Positions 10,773 through 22,430 of a stretch of 64,000 bases of DNA are shown piece after piece. A program made the position numbers and the translations under genes. The DNA is from Deroplatys truncata (taxonomy: Eukaryota > Arthropoda > Insecta > Mantodea > Mantidae). Under the pieces are notes generated by a model that was not told the origin of the DNA, searched no databases, and was given only the letters and a program-made list of their open reading frames with translations. The stretch is from NCBI GenBank assembly GCA_030765065.1, contig CM060978.1:112387692-112451691 (forward strand), in the 5' to 3' direction. Position 1 is the stretch's first letter. Every line of letters starts with the position of its first letter.

Positions 10773-10918
10773 GACACACACACGGACATATTTCCAAAAA
10801 TGCTTTTTTTGGATTCAGGGGGTCTCAAAACATATATTTCCGGTGAAATCTCGGTATCGAATTTTTAGGTGGAATACAATACTTCCCCTACTTACTATAC
10901 GTAGTAGAGAAAGTAAAA
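9991..10918 (+). mobile_element. ACTTTCTCTAC-family repeat, near full-length copy
   Basis: Left part begins AAATCTGATGTGTTACACTC then ACATGACTTTCTCTACTC; the right end is TACGTAGTAGAGAAAGTAAA. ACTTTCTCTACT and AGTAGAGAAAGT are inverted repeats. About 0.9 kb and non-coding, with shared blocks: GCTGGTTGCTA, CAATATCTCGAAAATGG, TCTTATGGTTTACCAGTTAT, ATTTTAATCAAAATCGTTA, CTGGGGTGGGGG, CAAGTTTGGTGTTTATCC, GAGTTATGCTGTTCACAGAC. A (CA)n run (10741-10768) grew inside it. Behaves as a MITE-like, non-autonomous family; the source of the transposase is unknown. Confidence 0.7.
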
Positions 10919-10924
10919 AGAAAA

Positions 10925-11030
10925 GTTGGATAATACTAAACTTGATATTTAAGTTCCGTATCTTTCAAAGATGTGACACCAAAATTTTCAGAAAATCCTT
11001 TCCCCCCCCCCCCAACTAACCTTTACATGA
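10925..11030 (-). mobile_element. ACTTTCTCTAC-family inverted fragment
   Basis: Reverse complement of the block around 10585-10700 of the preceding copy (AAACTTGATATTTAAG, GTGACACCAAAATTTTC, a C-run from the GGGG segment, CCTTTACATG). Shows local inversion or an opposite-strand insertion in the cluster. Confidence 0.7.
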
Positions 11031-11044
11031 ACAAATTTTTATAT

Positions 11045-11352
11045 AAAAATCTGATGTGTTACACTCACATGACTTTCTCTACTCTTGTACAAACTATTTT
11101 TACAAATGCCTATTGTCCACATGCTTCATGTTAATCTTATTGCTAATTTTCTTGTAGATGCAAGGGAAATTGGTAGGCTTTAAGCTATAGTCAAATATTT
11201 TAAGAGCTGGTTGCTATGTGGAGTATTCCAGTCTCTTTGCATTACCAGGACAAAAAAGAAATGAATAACGAATTTGAGAAAAAGTATAAGTACTGGAAAA
11301 TTTAAGGTAATAACAAGCAATATCTCGAAAATGGTTCACTCAAAAAAAAAAA
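11045..11352 (+). mobile_element. ACTTTCTCTAC-family 5' fragment
   Basis: Carries the left third of the family (from ATCTGATGTGTTACACTC to CTCGAAAATGGTTCACTC) and then stops at an A-run, directly abutting the start of the next copy. Confidence 0.75.
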
Positions 11353-11355
11353 AAA

Positions 11356-12245
11356 AATCTGATGTGTTACACTCACATGACTTTCTCTACTCTTGTACAA
11401 ACTATTTTTACAAACGCTTATTCTCCATCTACTTCATGTTAATCGAGATAAACATTTGCAGACTCTATCTTATTAGTAAGTTTCTTGTAGATGTAAGGGG
11501 AATGTATATTTACAAGGGCAATATAGAAATACAGTAGCCTTTCAGCATATACATATCTCTTAATAGCTGGTTGCTAGGTGCGACACCATTCTCTTTGCCA
11601 CAGATTAATACTCTTTGCATATACAAGACAAAAAAATGAATAATGAATTCCCATTTGAGAAAATAAGTATTGAAAAATTTAAGGGAATAACAAGCAATAT
11701 ATCGAAAATGGTTCACTCAACAAAAAAATGTATGACATAAATTGTGTATTTTAACACGATCTGCATTTTTTGTGCAGTAAAATTTTGTCTATCTCTTATG
11801 GTTTACCAGTTATGCAAAAGTCGTTCACAATGAAGAATACTTTTGGAGACATTCCCAGAAAATTCAAGATATACATTTTATTTGTCATGAAAATATCTTA
11901 AACATATGATATTTTAATCAAAATCGTTAGCCATTTTTGAGAAAATTAAAATTTTCGAAAAATGTTCCATGTAAAGGGTAATCTGGGGTGGGGGATTTTC
12001 TTGAAAACCTTTGTCGCATCTCTGGAGGATACTGAACCTAAATACCAAGTTTGGTGTTTATCCGGCTGTTCGTTTCTGAGTTATGCTGTTCACAGACAGA
12101 CACACACAAGGACATGTTTCCAAAAATGCTTTCTTTTGGATTCAGGGGGTCTCAAAACATATATTTCCAGTGAAATCTTGGTATCGAATTTTTGGGTGGA
12201 ATACAATAATTCCCCTACTTACTATACGTAGCAGAGAAAGTAAAA
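11356..12245 (+). mobile_element. ACTTTCTCTAC-family repeat, near full-length copy
   Basis: Collinear with 9991-10918 and highly similar throughout, ending in TACGTAGCAGAGAAAGTAAAA. It lacks the long (CA)n run of the first copy. Open frames inside are short and differ between copies, so the family is non-coding. Confidence 0.75.
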
Positions 12246-12304
12246 ATGGCTCTAATCATTTTGATTAAAATAATACATATATAACATATTTACATGGCAC
12301 ATAA

Positions 12305-12352
<48 letters not shown>

Positions 12353-12460
12353 TTTAATGTTATTGGGATAGCTTGTGAAGTCCTCTTCATCCAGAAGGAA
12401 TTTTGTATAATGGATAAAGAATATGTGATGGAAAAAAATTTACTACACATAAAATGTTTT
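12246..12460 (-). mobile_element. ACTTTCTCTAC-family fragment, inverted, with (TA)n
   Basis: Starts AATGGCTCTAATCATTTTGATT, the reverse complement of the ATTTTAATCAAAATC block, and continues with GAAGTCCTCTTCAT and GGAATTTTGTATAA as in the minus-strand copy at 29808-30415. Interrupted by a (TA)n tract at 12308-12349. Confidence 0.65.
12308..12349. repeat. (TA)n microsatellite
   Basis: About 21 uninterrupted TA units followed by a T-run; the minus-strand frame of alternating Ile/Tyr here is spurious. Confidence 0.95.
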
Positions 12461-12819
12461 GTTGTTGTTTACTAATGCTGAACATTTGGCAATGCAGCCA
12501 TTTGCTCTCCAGTATTTTCCAGATATTGCAAGTTTGCATGAAAGAGCTGGACGTTTTTGAAGGTGGTTCTGAGCTATCTGTTCTTGTAGAGACAAGGGAC
12601 AAAGTGGGGAAGAAGTAATTCCAATTCTGTGTAGGTGTTTAGACACTCATGACTTGTGAATAATCTAAAAGATGAAACAGTGCCTTTCCTTGGATACTCA
12701 GGAATTTTAAATAAACTTGTATTGAGAAACTCCCACCTTTAATCTCTTGAAGCTTCATTAAAATAATTTACCAATGTGTTTTTAGTTTCTGAATTAATAT
12801 TTTTGTTGTTCGGAATGAC

Positions 12820-14690
12820 ATATCTGATGAAGGTTTCTGTATGATATTGCTTCCTTTTTTGGCCAGATAATCAGCAGTTTCACTTGCAGATAATCTGTAG
12901 TGTGCTAGAACACAATGAAGAACTATCTTCTTTTTAAGTTTCCATAAATGATGTATTATTTCCCAATCTATTATTCTTTTGCATTTAGGCGATACAGTAA
13001 TTATAGGTGCTCTTCAATCACAAAATGTCACTGCTTTTCGAAAGGAAGAGATTTGAATAGTAGGTTTTGCAGTGTTGAATAGATAGCTTTGATTTCTCCA
13101 TCAAAATTTGTTGTGCCAAATCCTATGGTATTATAAGTGATAAGAGTTGACATGTAGCACCAGCACCTGCTCCTTTCTGATTGAAGAAAAGAGATTCTTT
13201 TTTTAAAATGCAAATATGAAGCCATTCTGTATTTGGAAATCTAAGAGTAAGTTAATAGTTTCCAATGTTAATGTTTTTAATACATCTTTTGGAGTGTTGG
13301 ATTTGACATTTTCAAATAGTTCCAAATAGTATTTTATTTCTATTGCTTGTGCAGGATTAATTTTATTGTGCAGATTTCCTTTACCTGATGGGAGATTCAT
13401 TTATTCTTTAATACTGTGTACTTCAGTTAGAAGGCTTTCTTGAACCTTTAAATTCACTGTAAAATTTCTTTTTTCTCTAATTGTGGAAAGGTAGTTAATT
13501 AATTTTTCATACTGAATAACAGCGATTCTCTTAATTTCATGTTCTATAGGGGGCTGATGTATTAATAGCTGCAATGAAGGTATCTCCTGTTTTTAGTTGA
13601 AGACAATGTCTTTTCTAATAGTTTTGTTTTTCTTTTTTTAAAAGCTGTAATTAATACTTCAGTGCAGTATGTAAGTGGTGGCATGTGTTTCTCATGAACA
13701 TCCCCATTTTATGTCTGATAATCATTTTAGAAGAGAGATCCGCTTTTTGGCTTTCCTTGGTATGTATTTTGTGTGCTCCTTCCAAGTAAGTTTAGTATCA
13801 AAGATTACTCCTAAATATTTTGCTGAGCTTGTTTCTGGTAAACATTTTCTGTTGTAATTTAGTTTGATTTTTGTTAGTCTTTTACGTAATGAAAAAATTT
13901 GATAACGGTTTGTTAATGTTAAGCTTCATTGAATTTTCCATAGACAAATTATGTACATAATTGTTTTAAGGAATGTTCCATTGCTATCTTATTTCTTTGT
14001 TTGGAGTTCGTATTACTAAATCTGCAAAAAATGCGCTTTATTTCAGATGTTTGGATTTTTTGTGGTAGATCACTGATTTTATATAAAGTACAGCACTTTG
14101 GGGTAATTCATGATGAATCTGTCTGTATTTAGAGATGCAGTTATTATACTTGGTTGCAATAATGCTTTGTGTTAGGAAATACAAGATCCAGATAAACATA
14201 TAGCCTTGTATACCTAAATCTTTTAGTTTCTTTAGTGATCTTATTCTATTTGTAGTCATAGGTGCTTTGGAAATAATCTTCCTTGTTAAAAGAATTTTTA
14301 ATTTCTTGACTTAATAGAAGAATTTGTTGTGGAGTGGAATTCCCTAAATCCTATCTGAAAAGATGAATTAAATTATGACATTCCAAAAACCTATTCAGTC
14401 TGTTTGATATCACTTTTTCCATAACTTTCACTATTACACTGGTTAATGATACAAGTCTACAGTCGTTAATGTCAAAAGTGGGTTTTCTTTATATGAATAA
14501 AAATAATAATAGTTTTTTTCCTTTAAGAAGGAACTGAAGTTTTCCAAGATAATTTAATAATTTTAAAAGTTCTTATTTAGCAATTTTTCCAATGTTCTTA
14601 AGGAATTCGGGTGTATTTTATCTAGACCTGATAACTTATTTTTGGAGGAGTTTGTTGCTGTATTCAGTTCTTTCATACTGAAATGCTTCA
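12820..14690 (-). pseudogene. LINE ORF2 remnant: reverse transcriptase plus RNase H-like region
   Basis: Minus-strand translation in several frames gives, in order, a pre-RT segment (NSTPEFLKNIGK, 14640 region), an RT finger block (VSLTSVIVKVMEKVISNRL), a block like the LINE motif before the catalytic loop (KKLKDLGIQGYMFIWILYF ... HHELPQSAVL), then FGTTNFDGEIKAIYS and VLAHYRLSASETADYLAKKG. The last two correspond to the RNase H motifs seen downstream of RT in Jockey/I/R1-type non-LTR elements. Many stops and frameshifts are present; the catalytic FADD box was not found in a clean frame. No poly(A) tail or target duplication could be fixed. Inactive. Confidence 0.7.
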
Positions 14691-14784
14691 TCTCTACAGA
14701 TCCAGACACAAAAAATATTAATCTCTTTAAAACTCATAATTTATTTAAAATGCCACTGTTTTGTGGCATCAGCCATTTCCAAAA

Positions 14785-15085
14785 TATTATTACTGGTTTG
14801 AATCTCTCAATACTTTGACAGTTTTTAATATGTTGATATTCAGTTAATTTCGCAATGCCATGGAAAGAGTATAGAATTTCAGGACCAGCAAAATACAACC
14901 ACTTTTTAAATATCCGACTAATGATTCAGTTTCCTCTAACCCTCTTCTTCAGACAACAAAATATATAATGGAACTATTTCTGCAAAGGTTTAACTTAATT
15001 AACATAGTAGACAGAAAAATAAGCTTTTGTAAGAATAGTTTGCAGAAGCTATATAAAACAAATGATGTGTGCACATGATTTTTTA
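14785..15085 (-). mobile_element. ACTTTCTCTAC-family 5' fragment, inverted, diverged
   Basis: Contains in reverse order GCCATGGAAAGAGTATAGAATTTC, CAGTTTCCTCTAACC, TAATGGAACTATTTCTGCA, TAAGCTTTTGTAAGAATAG and ACATGATTTTTTAAG, matching the minus-strand copy at 30170-30415. Confidence 0.55.
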
Positions 15086-15174
15086 AGTTATTTCTATTAA
15101 ACTTCACATGCAAGAGCTTTTATTTACTGGTCAATCAGATGCATTGCCAAAACATGCATATTTAATTTTATTAT

Positions 15175-16100
15175 ATGCCACTTTGCTTGATGAAGGCTGA
15201 AGGCTGAAGTTCATTTTCAGCAGGTTTGAAATGGAAGAGACTACCTTCTTCAGATAGCATTGCTATTCTAACAATGTACCTAGAAACAGTGCGAACACAG
15301 TGAAACTGATGTGTATTAAGAATCGCTCTAATTCCAATGTTGTGCAATATTTTGTCACTCCTGCAGAAATATGCATATTTATTTTGTTTGCTACAGATTG
15401 AGCACACTATTAAATTACCCACAATTGTTGACATGTACTCTCCTTGATTTTATCTATCACCATACATGGTGCCTAAACATAGCAGCTGACAAAATACCAT
15501 TTGAGATGGATATCATAATCTTGTTTACCATAACTTACATTGGCCAAAATTTATGTGCTGACTAGCTCCATCTAAGATGACTTCCACTTGTGTTATGTTT
15601 GGAAACTTAATTTTCATATCCTGCAAAAATCTTTGGTTGAATTCATGAACAGCAAATTCATCATCCAGTAAGTTATTGGGTATTACTACTTTGAAAATAG
15701 CTCCTGACACTTTGTATGCAACAGCTAACAGCTATGTAAATAGTGATCTGATCTGCATTCCAGTTTGCACTTTGCATTTCATGTTGGTAAGCTATGCCGA
15801 AATTCAATTAAATCAATTTGAATAGCACACACTGTATTGGAAATTACTTCTCTCTTGACCTTCTCAAATAAATTATTCAGTTATTTTTCCCAAAACAGGA
15901 TTAAGAAATTGTGGTAATTTGTATTCTTAACACTTCAAGAGCATTATCAAAAGAACCTTCATTTAGAAGTTTAGGTATACTTCCAATGTTTAGATTATTT
16001 CCTTCCCTTCTGAAATGGCTGACACATGAGTTACAAGCTCTTTAAACTTCCAGTTTTGACGTAAACCCAGCATACAATATTTTTATATTGGGTGACACAA
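15175..16100 (-). pseudogene. Remnant of an uncharacterised AENY/DGA-motif protein family, copy 1
   Basis: Read on the minus strand: a block like MQSANWNADQITIYIAV (one frame, 15800-15730), then NNLLDDEFAVHEFNQRFLQD and a VILDGASQHINF motif (15710-15525), then after a frameshift a tail ILNTHQFHCVRTVSR and MLSEEGSLFHF (15434-15171). Order and spacing match the second copy at 42640-43905 and a widespread arthropod/cnidarian family recalled as having a conserved AENY, SDGA and HGKG...DGxGG series. Function unknown. Several stops and frameshifts. The stretch 16100-16400 has further minus-strand frames that I could not align. Confidence 0.5.
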
Positions 16101-16891
16101 AGGCTTTTACACAAAAGCCTTCTATAGCTTTACAAAACACAGAAGTAACAGATTTATGTTGGCATGATAACTACAAAAACAAACACTGGCAGGAGTTGAT
16201 GATAGTAAACATTCTGAGGTTTAAAGCAGCAAAATTGGAAAGTCCAATCTTAATATCTGAGTACCTTTTTTTGGTGTCTAAGCTTTTGTGTACCAGTCCA
16301 GACAACAATGCAGTCTTCTCTTCCTGTGGCTTGCCTTGATAAGTAGTCACGTTCATAGAGACTCATTACCAAATTCTTTACCTCCTCTTCCTAACATTTT
16401 TATTTTTAGGAGCAAGTTTGTTTCAATTATTTCCCCTCTAGCTAGTTTCACTATAACTGCTTTCTTCCCTTTAGGACTGGCAACTACCACTTCACCTTAG
16501 CCAAAGCTTCACCTTACCCAGTGATTGTGGAGATTTATATACCTATTTTCCGAACAGACTCAATCAACTTCTGTTACAAAAACTTACCTTCTTTTTAAGC
16601 ATACATTCTTTTTGCTCATTTTTTTTAGAAGCTCCTTTATGTTTAATATACTTCTTAGCATCTTTTACTCTAGCAGCTGCCTTTGTACTTTACTCTTACT
16701 CTGAATTCTCTGGAACTTTCTTACACAGCCTTATATAGGTGCCATGCTTCAAAGTTGTTACACAATGGGGTGTAATGCACCATAAGCAAAAACTGATAAA
16801 CTGTCAAAGGTAACTGAACAAATCAACAAGATCAAAATGTAATGATATTATCTGAAAGGCTGTAAATATACTATCATAGCAGTAGTAGTTG
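16101..16891. other. No gene recognised
   Basis: Short frames on both strands overlap without family motifs. Minus-strand frames at 16171-16356 may be an N-terminal continuation of the degenerate gene to the left, but nothing supports this beyond proximity. Confidence 0.4.
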
Positions 16892-17752
16892 TACAGTGCA
16901 TTTCCTTCACACTGTGGTCACCGTATGGCAGCACGCACACCAGCTGCTGCAGCTTGGACTCCCGTTAAATTCCTCCATAGATAAAAATCAGAATTAAAAC
17001 AATGGATCATGAGGGCCATAATTATTTACTAATTATGCTATCTTCAAAAATTTTCTGAATTAAATTTAATGACTCATCAGTTGTATTCTTGTTGGAAAAA
17101 TCCAGACTGACAGTCAACATAAGTCAGCTGTTCAAAAAAATGGTGTAAGTCATTCCTGTACCCCTCTGCACTTATTATTTGTTCAAAAAATATAGGTCTT
17201 ATTATTTATTCTGTATAAATTTATTGCACACCAATTTTCGTGCCATGCAAATGAATCTCATGTACAAAATGTAGTTTGTCTGTATTCCAATGTCTGTTAT
17301 TTTGTGACAAAACATAAGCATATAAATGGGACCAGGCTTCATCATAGAAGAATATTAAGCAGAGGGGAATTACTTCATTATTTTGCAAAGTCCAATTACA
17401 TAAATTTACCCGACTCTGATGATCACATGAAAAATAAATGTATGCAACAAACCCCATACATTATAAAAATGAAAAGAAAACATTAGGCAAGAAATTCACT
17501 CATTTCGGATACAGAACTCTCGAATATGAATTAAAATTTCCTGAGAAGATGCCAGTAAAGTGTGGATAGAGAAGGACAACATTTCCATAATCTTTTATGA
17601 TAGGATATGAGCTTATTATCATTGTAATTCAAATTGTAACTATGAGAATGTGAAGCATTTGTAGGAACATTACGTTTGGTGGAAGTCAGAGCTGCAACAG
17701 CCTGCATGCAAGCTGCCATGCGATGGCCACAGTGTGAAGGAAAAGCACTGTA
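16892..17752 (-). mobile_element. DNA transposon with ~75-bp terminal inverted repeats
   Basis: Left end 16892-16966 and right end 17678-17752 are inverted copies: TACAGTGC, TTTCCTTCACACTGTGG, ATGGCAGC and GCTGTTGCAGCT-like blocks appear in both arms in mirrored order. The element is about 861 bp. The interior minus strand encodes a piece of a DDE_3 (Tc1/mariner-IS630-like) transposase, so this looks like an internally shortened copy. Target-site duplication not evident (left flank AGTAGTTG, right flank TGTGTTTC). Confidence 0.7.
17150..17480 (-). pseudogene. DDE-type transposase fragment (DEAW...YV.SQN motif)
   Basis: The minus-strand frame 17457-17221 reads FYDEAWSHLYAYVLSQNNRHW ... HEIHLHGTKIGVQ and continues after a frameshift with WCAINLYRINN. 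This corresponds to the FSDEAWFHLSGYVNSQN ... VGVWCAIS block of an insect DDE_3 transposase family, where the Asp of DEAW is the first catalytic residue. The remaining catalytic residues are missing or unreadable. Sits between the inverted repeats of 16892-17752 and runs in the same sense as that element. Confidence 0.65.
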
Positions 17753-17826
17753 TGTGTTTCATTTATTATGAAATAACTAGCATTGTGTTCTTTCTCACAC
17801 AATGGCATATTGTTCCCTCTAAAATA

Positions 17827-19159
17827 CGAGGGTAATCCCAAAAGTAAGGTCTCCATTTTTTTTTAAAATGCAAAGAAACTTTTATTGACAACAAATGGTA
17901 CATAGTTTTGAAGCTGTAACATTTGTCTGTTTTTCCACATAATCGCCATTTCGGTCAATGCACTTTTGTAGATGCTGTGGCAGTTTTTGTATGCCCATGT
18001 CATACCAGCTTGCCGCCATGCTCTTGAAAAAGTGATAGACCTCATTTTTCACTTCATTGTCATCCCCGAAGTGCCTTCCAGCCAAGTGTTCTTTCAACTT
18101 GGGAAACAAGTTACCACTGGGTCACTGGGTGCTAAGTCCGGACTATAGGGTGGATGGGAGATGGTTTCCTATCCAAACTGTTGCAGAAGATTCATGGTTT
18201 GACGGGCAGTGTGGGGACGAGCATTGTCATGGAGAAGGCTTATGCCCTTGCTCAACATTCCTCTTCTACGGTCCTGAATTGCCCGTCTGAGTTTTTTAAT
18301 GTCTGACAATACCTGTCAGCATTTATTGTTGTCCCAGGATCCATTAAGTCGACCAACAATATGCCCTTTCGATCCCAAAACACAGTTGCCATGACTTTAC
18401 CAGCAGACTGTGTTCTCTTGAATTTTCACGGCTTGGGTGAACCGAAATGCAGCCACTCATGTGATTGTTGTTTGGTCTGAGGTGTGAAGTGGAAAGCCCA
18501 GGTTTCATCACCCGTGACTATTGATTCCAAAAGATTGTCCTTTTCATCTGCATAGCTTTGAAGAAATTGGCGGGAAGTTTCAGCGCATTGCCTTTTGTGA
18601 TCTTCTGTCAGCATTCTTGGGACCCATCTTGCGCACACCTTCCGAAATTTCAACTCTTCAATCAAAGTCCGATGACTAGTGCTTCAAGAAATCTCAGGAA
18701 CAACAATGCAGAGCTCATCGAGAGTGATCTGCTGATGTTGAAGCACGATTTGTTCAACCTTTGCGATTGTTTCCTCAGAAATGGACGGTCTCCCGCTTCT
18801 TTCCTCATCATGAATTTCCGTGCGACCATTTGCAAATTCTCTACACCACTTGCAGGCATTTTTGACATCCATACAAGACTCTCCACACACTTCCATCAAC
18901 TGTTGATGAATTTCGACAGGTTTAACTCTTTTGCACTCAAAAAGCGAATAACTGCGCGAACTTTGCACCTGGCAGTAGTGGCTAACGGGAGCTCTATTAT
19001 AACTAGCTGCCAAGCCAAGACTGAGGGCGCTAAGGGATGTGCGGTAGTTTCTGAAGAGAGTGGAGGGAGGAAGGAAAAAAGCAGTATGGCCAACATCCAC
19101 ACAAACAGTTTCCCTGCGATCCCAGCACTTTGGGGACCTTACTTTTGGGATTACCCTCG
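17827..19159 (-). mobile_element. Mariner-family transposon, 1333 bp, flanked by TA
   Basis: The ends are inverted repeats: CGAGGGTAATCCCAAAAGTA at 17827 and its complement ending at 19159, with about 25 bp perfect and a few more with one mismatch. Both are bordered by TA (17825-17826 and 19160-19161), the mariner target duplication. The length is typical of a complete mariner. It encodes one transposase on the minus strand, now broken. Confidence 0.93.
17882..18975 (-). pseudogene. Mariner transposase, D,D34D type, inactivated
   Basis: Order on the minus strand: RSYSLFECKRVKPVEIHQQL (N-terminal helix-turn-helix), EERSGRPSISEETIAKVEQI, KVCARWVPRMLTEDHK (the WVPH-like motif), SIVTGDETWAFHF (first Asp), VMATVFWDRKGILLVD, DNARPHTARQT (second Asp), PPYSPDLAPSD (third Asp, 34 residues between the last two), LFPKLKEHLAGRHFGDD and NVTASKLCTICCQ at the end. 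Lesions: a stop after VPEIS, frameshifts around 18430 and 18250, a stop in place of Trp in the QQFGWE block, and a disrupted segment after PSD. All three catalytic Asp codons survive, but the protein cannot be made. Confidence 0.9.
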
Positions 19160-19161
19160 TA

Positions 19162-20970
19162 TGTACTTCAGCACTATTAGCATTTACTTTCGTCAACTTC
19201 ACATTACAATTTTTCGGCTTGTAAGTGACCTATTGCGATGCATCAATGGCATTCTTAATGTTATTTTCCATGTTATCAAGTGTATCAAAAATAGCATGGG
19301 TGTCCATTTAAAAACTCACAAGTTTATGTTGAAAATCATATTTATTTACATTTTTTAATGGATTATATCATCTATTTTAATGAGCTCCTCCCTTACTTTC
19401 ATGCCTGTGATGGTCTTTTTCATTTTCTATTTTTGTTTCAAAGATATTTATTGTGGAGGTTTTAGGTTGACTCACTTTCATGGGAATATTTGTTGCAATT
19501 TATCTTTTTTCTTATCAGTTTAACTGTTCTCATTTCTCTGTTGCAATCAAATAACAATGAAGAATAACTCAGCGAACCCGAGCCAGAGCTGCATGACAAA
19601 GACAGCAAGGATGGTTACTAAAGGTTGCCCATGGAAGATGAGGGTGATCAGAAGATCAAGGAATTCATGCAAGAGGTACTTATTTATTAATTTTTTGCAC
19701 TCCCAGATGATCTTATGCAAGTTATACATTCTTGAGACTCAGGGAATGAAGGCATTTTTGCTATGTCTGGAATAGTCTAAACAGGGCATTTTAAAATATG
19801 GTACCATTTGTCTCAAATGACAGTTATATGTCTGGCGAGACCCAAACAATAGACATTTAAGATTGCCTGCTGCAAGGTTTGAATGACCATGATACCTGTG
19901 ATTCATTCAAAATTATGCCAGAAGTTTTGGACACTATTTCTCTTGTTGCCCACGTTGTGGCTGCGACACATAAAGCAGCTGACCACTTCACTGCTGATGT
20001 CCAACTATGTGGACAACATGTTCCCTAATGATTGGATTGGAAGGCAAGGTTTTGTCTAGGGCCAGCCCAAAAACCAGTTTTGGTACTTCTGAGTTATCAC
20101 CACGAGAGGACATCAAGCAAGTCATTGGTGCATGGAATAGGACCTGAAGGTTCTGCCAGTTTCGTTTTGCTAAGTTGCTAGGTATACTTCAGAGAACAGG
20201 GCAAAATATCATGCACTGATATACCGAGTTTGATGGTTGCCACTTTCAACGATTGCTTGTAATTGTATAAAGAGAGAAGAATGCTTACATGAGAAATCAG
20301 TGAACCAATGTTTCAAATTAACAACTGAGAAGATTATTTTTCAATGGTCGCAGACTATGTGCATTTTCCAAAACAGTTAACTTGGTGCTCTGGGAGTGTG
20401 ATATTTTATTTTGTTGTATATGCTAAGGGTTTCTGTATTGTGTGAAAATTGTGTAGCTTTTGTTATTAAATAACTATGGGAGCAAAAAGAAGGTACAAGG
20501 TTCAAAATTTAACCCACTATAATTATCATCTAAAAAGTTGCTCCACCATTCCAATCAAAGATTCTTTCACTGTCAAAGGATGTGTACAGACTATACAGTA
20601 CTTCCAGAGGAAGGTTAAGGAAGTCAGACGTTCTGCCGATGTTTCACATCCTTTTGCGTGAATATTGGGGGATTTTTCATGTGTGTTAAGAAAGGAGGAA
20701 CTGTATGAAATTACAATTGTAGGGGTATGAATTCACCAGGAAATCTTATTGATTGTACAGTAATTTCATAAAGGACCGGGGGAACTAAATGAAATCAATT
20801 CATTTAAGTTTAAACACCTACCCATGCAATGTCAAGCAGCCAACTAGTCATACATATAAAAGATGCCATCATTCAAAACTGCTTTTCATCATAATATTGT
20901 TTAATCACAAGTAAATATAACCTTATTGGTGCCTTTTCAAAAACCAGCTATAAGTGTCTTTATGCAGATT
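19162..20970. other. No gene or element recognised
   Basis: The longest frames (60-72 codons) lack motifs. 19900-20450 looks less AT-rich than its surroundings and might be an old coding remnant, but frames change every few dozen bases and no family could be named. Confidence 0.4.
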
Positions 20971-20974
20971 TGCC

Positions 20975-21960
20975 TTTCTAAAAGTGTGTGTTATGTTTAC
21001 ACGACTTTCTCCAGTCACTCTTCTACAAACTATACTTACAAGAGCTTTTCTTCTTTCTATTTCCTGTTAACTGAATGTTTGCAGAAGTGCTTTTATTATA
21101 TTATATTTTGATATTGGTACAAGGAAAATACAGGAAGCTTAAGCAATATTAAATGCTAATATGTGTTACATTCATATGGGTTTCCTTACCCATTATCATT
21201 TATTTTTACATAGCTTCTACAAACTATTCTTGCAAAAGCTAATTTTTCTATCAACTTCTGTTAATCTAGAAGTAGACTGAAGCAATAGCCAAATGTTTAA
21301 TGGGCAAAAGCTAATTATTTTATCTACTTCATATTAATCCAGATAAGCATTTGTAGAAATGGTTTCATCATCTAGGAAGGGGGATACAACAGAGCAAAGC
21401 GATAGTCAAATGTTTAAAGTTAGGTTGCTATATGTAGGCTTTGAAATACCTTACTCTTTCCATGATATCGTGATGAGAAACTAATGAATGATAACCACTT
21501 CAAAAAATGACAAAATTAAAACAAAACAAAAAATGGTCATCCCAGAAATAATTGGACACAAAAACGTTATTTGAAATAAACTGTGTGCTTTATGGAGATT
21601 ACAATTTTGTGCAGTAAGATTTTGTTTATCTCTTATGGTTTACCAGTTAAACAAAATTATACAAACTTCCTTCCGAATGAAAGGGACTTCACAGGTTATT
21701 TGCAGAGAATTGAAAATATACATTTTATTTGTTATGTAAATATCTTAAGTACATGGATGAATCATTAGTCATTTCTGGGAAAATAAAAACATTTTCCAAG
21801 TAAACGATAGTTTGAATGGGGGGAGGGGGGATTAAAAAATCTTTGTATTGCATCTTTGGAAGATGCTGAACTTAAATACCAAGCTTATACTTATCTCACA
21901 TTTTGATTTTGAGTTATGCTGTTTGCATGCACGCACACACCACATTCATCTTTTCTAAAA
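20975..21960 (+). mobile_element. ACTTTCTCTAC-family, partial copy followed by a nearly complete diverged copy
   Basis: A 5' fragment (20975-21150: TTACACGACTTTCTCC, CTACAAACTATACTTACA) abuts a second start (21155: ATGTGTTACATTCATATG). That copy runs through GGTTGCTATATGTAGG, TCTTATGGTTTACCAGTT, CTTCACAGG, GGGGGGATTAAAA and GAGTTATGCTGTTTGCATG. Divergence from the 9991 copy is clear, so it is older. Confidence 0.65.
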
Positions 21961-21964
21961 TTCT

Positions 21965-22430
21965 GTGATACATTCACACATCTTTCTCCCAATAACAAAT
22001 TCACATGTATCTATTATAAAAGTGATTCTTCTATTCATGTTATGCTACAATATATTTTTGCTTAGGAATGATTTAAACTAAACAAGGGATGATCAGTTAC
22101 AGCATGCAGAAATAGTATTAAAATGTTTGTTTATAGTATAGCTATTGTAATGGAAAGATATGGGAAAAAAGCAGCAAGTCAAACTTCCTTAGCATGGAAT
22201 ATTTATTTCAACAAGGAATATTTTGAAAATGGCTAACACTAGGACAAAAATTGTGTATTTTAAAACTTTTTCCATGTAAACAATATTTTGGGATGGAGAA
22301 TTTTCTTGAAAATATTCATGTTGTATTCTTGGAAAATGCTGATTTTAAATAAAAAGTTTGGTATTAACCAACTTTTTATTTTTGAGTTGTCCTGTTCATA
22401 AACAGACCCATGGACTTTTTTCGAAAATGT
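21965..22430 (+). mobile_element. ACTTTCTCTAC-family, degenerate shortened copy
   Basis: Retains GATACATTCACACATCTTTCTCC at the start and TTTTCCATGTAAACAATATTTTGG, TTTTCTTGAAAATATTCATG, GTTTGGTATTAACC and GTCCTGTTCATAAACAGACC toward the end; much of the middle is deleted or unrecognisable. Confidence 0.5.

Noticed and set aside
18558-19358. 266-codon plus-strand frame
   Set aside because: It is the antisense of the mariner transposase gene and runs past the transposon end; the minus-strand reading has all mariner motifs.
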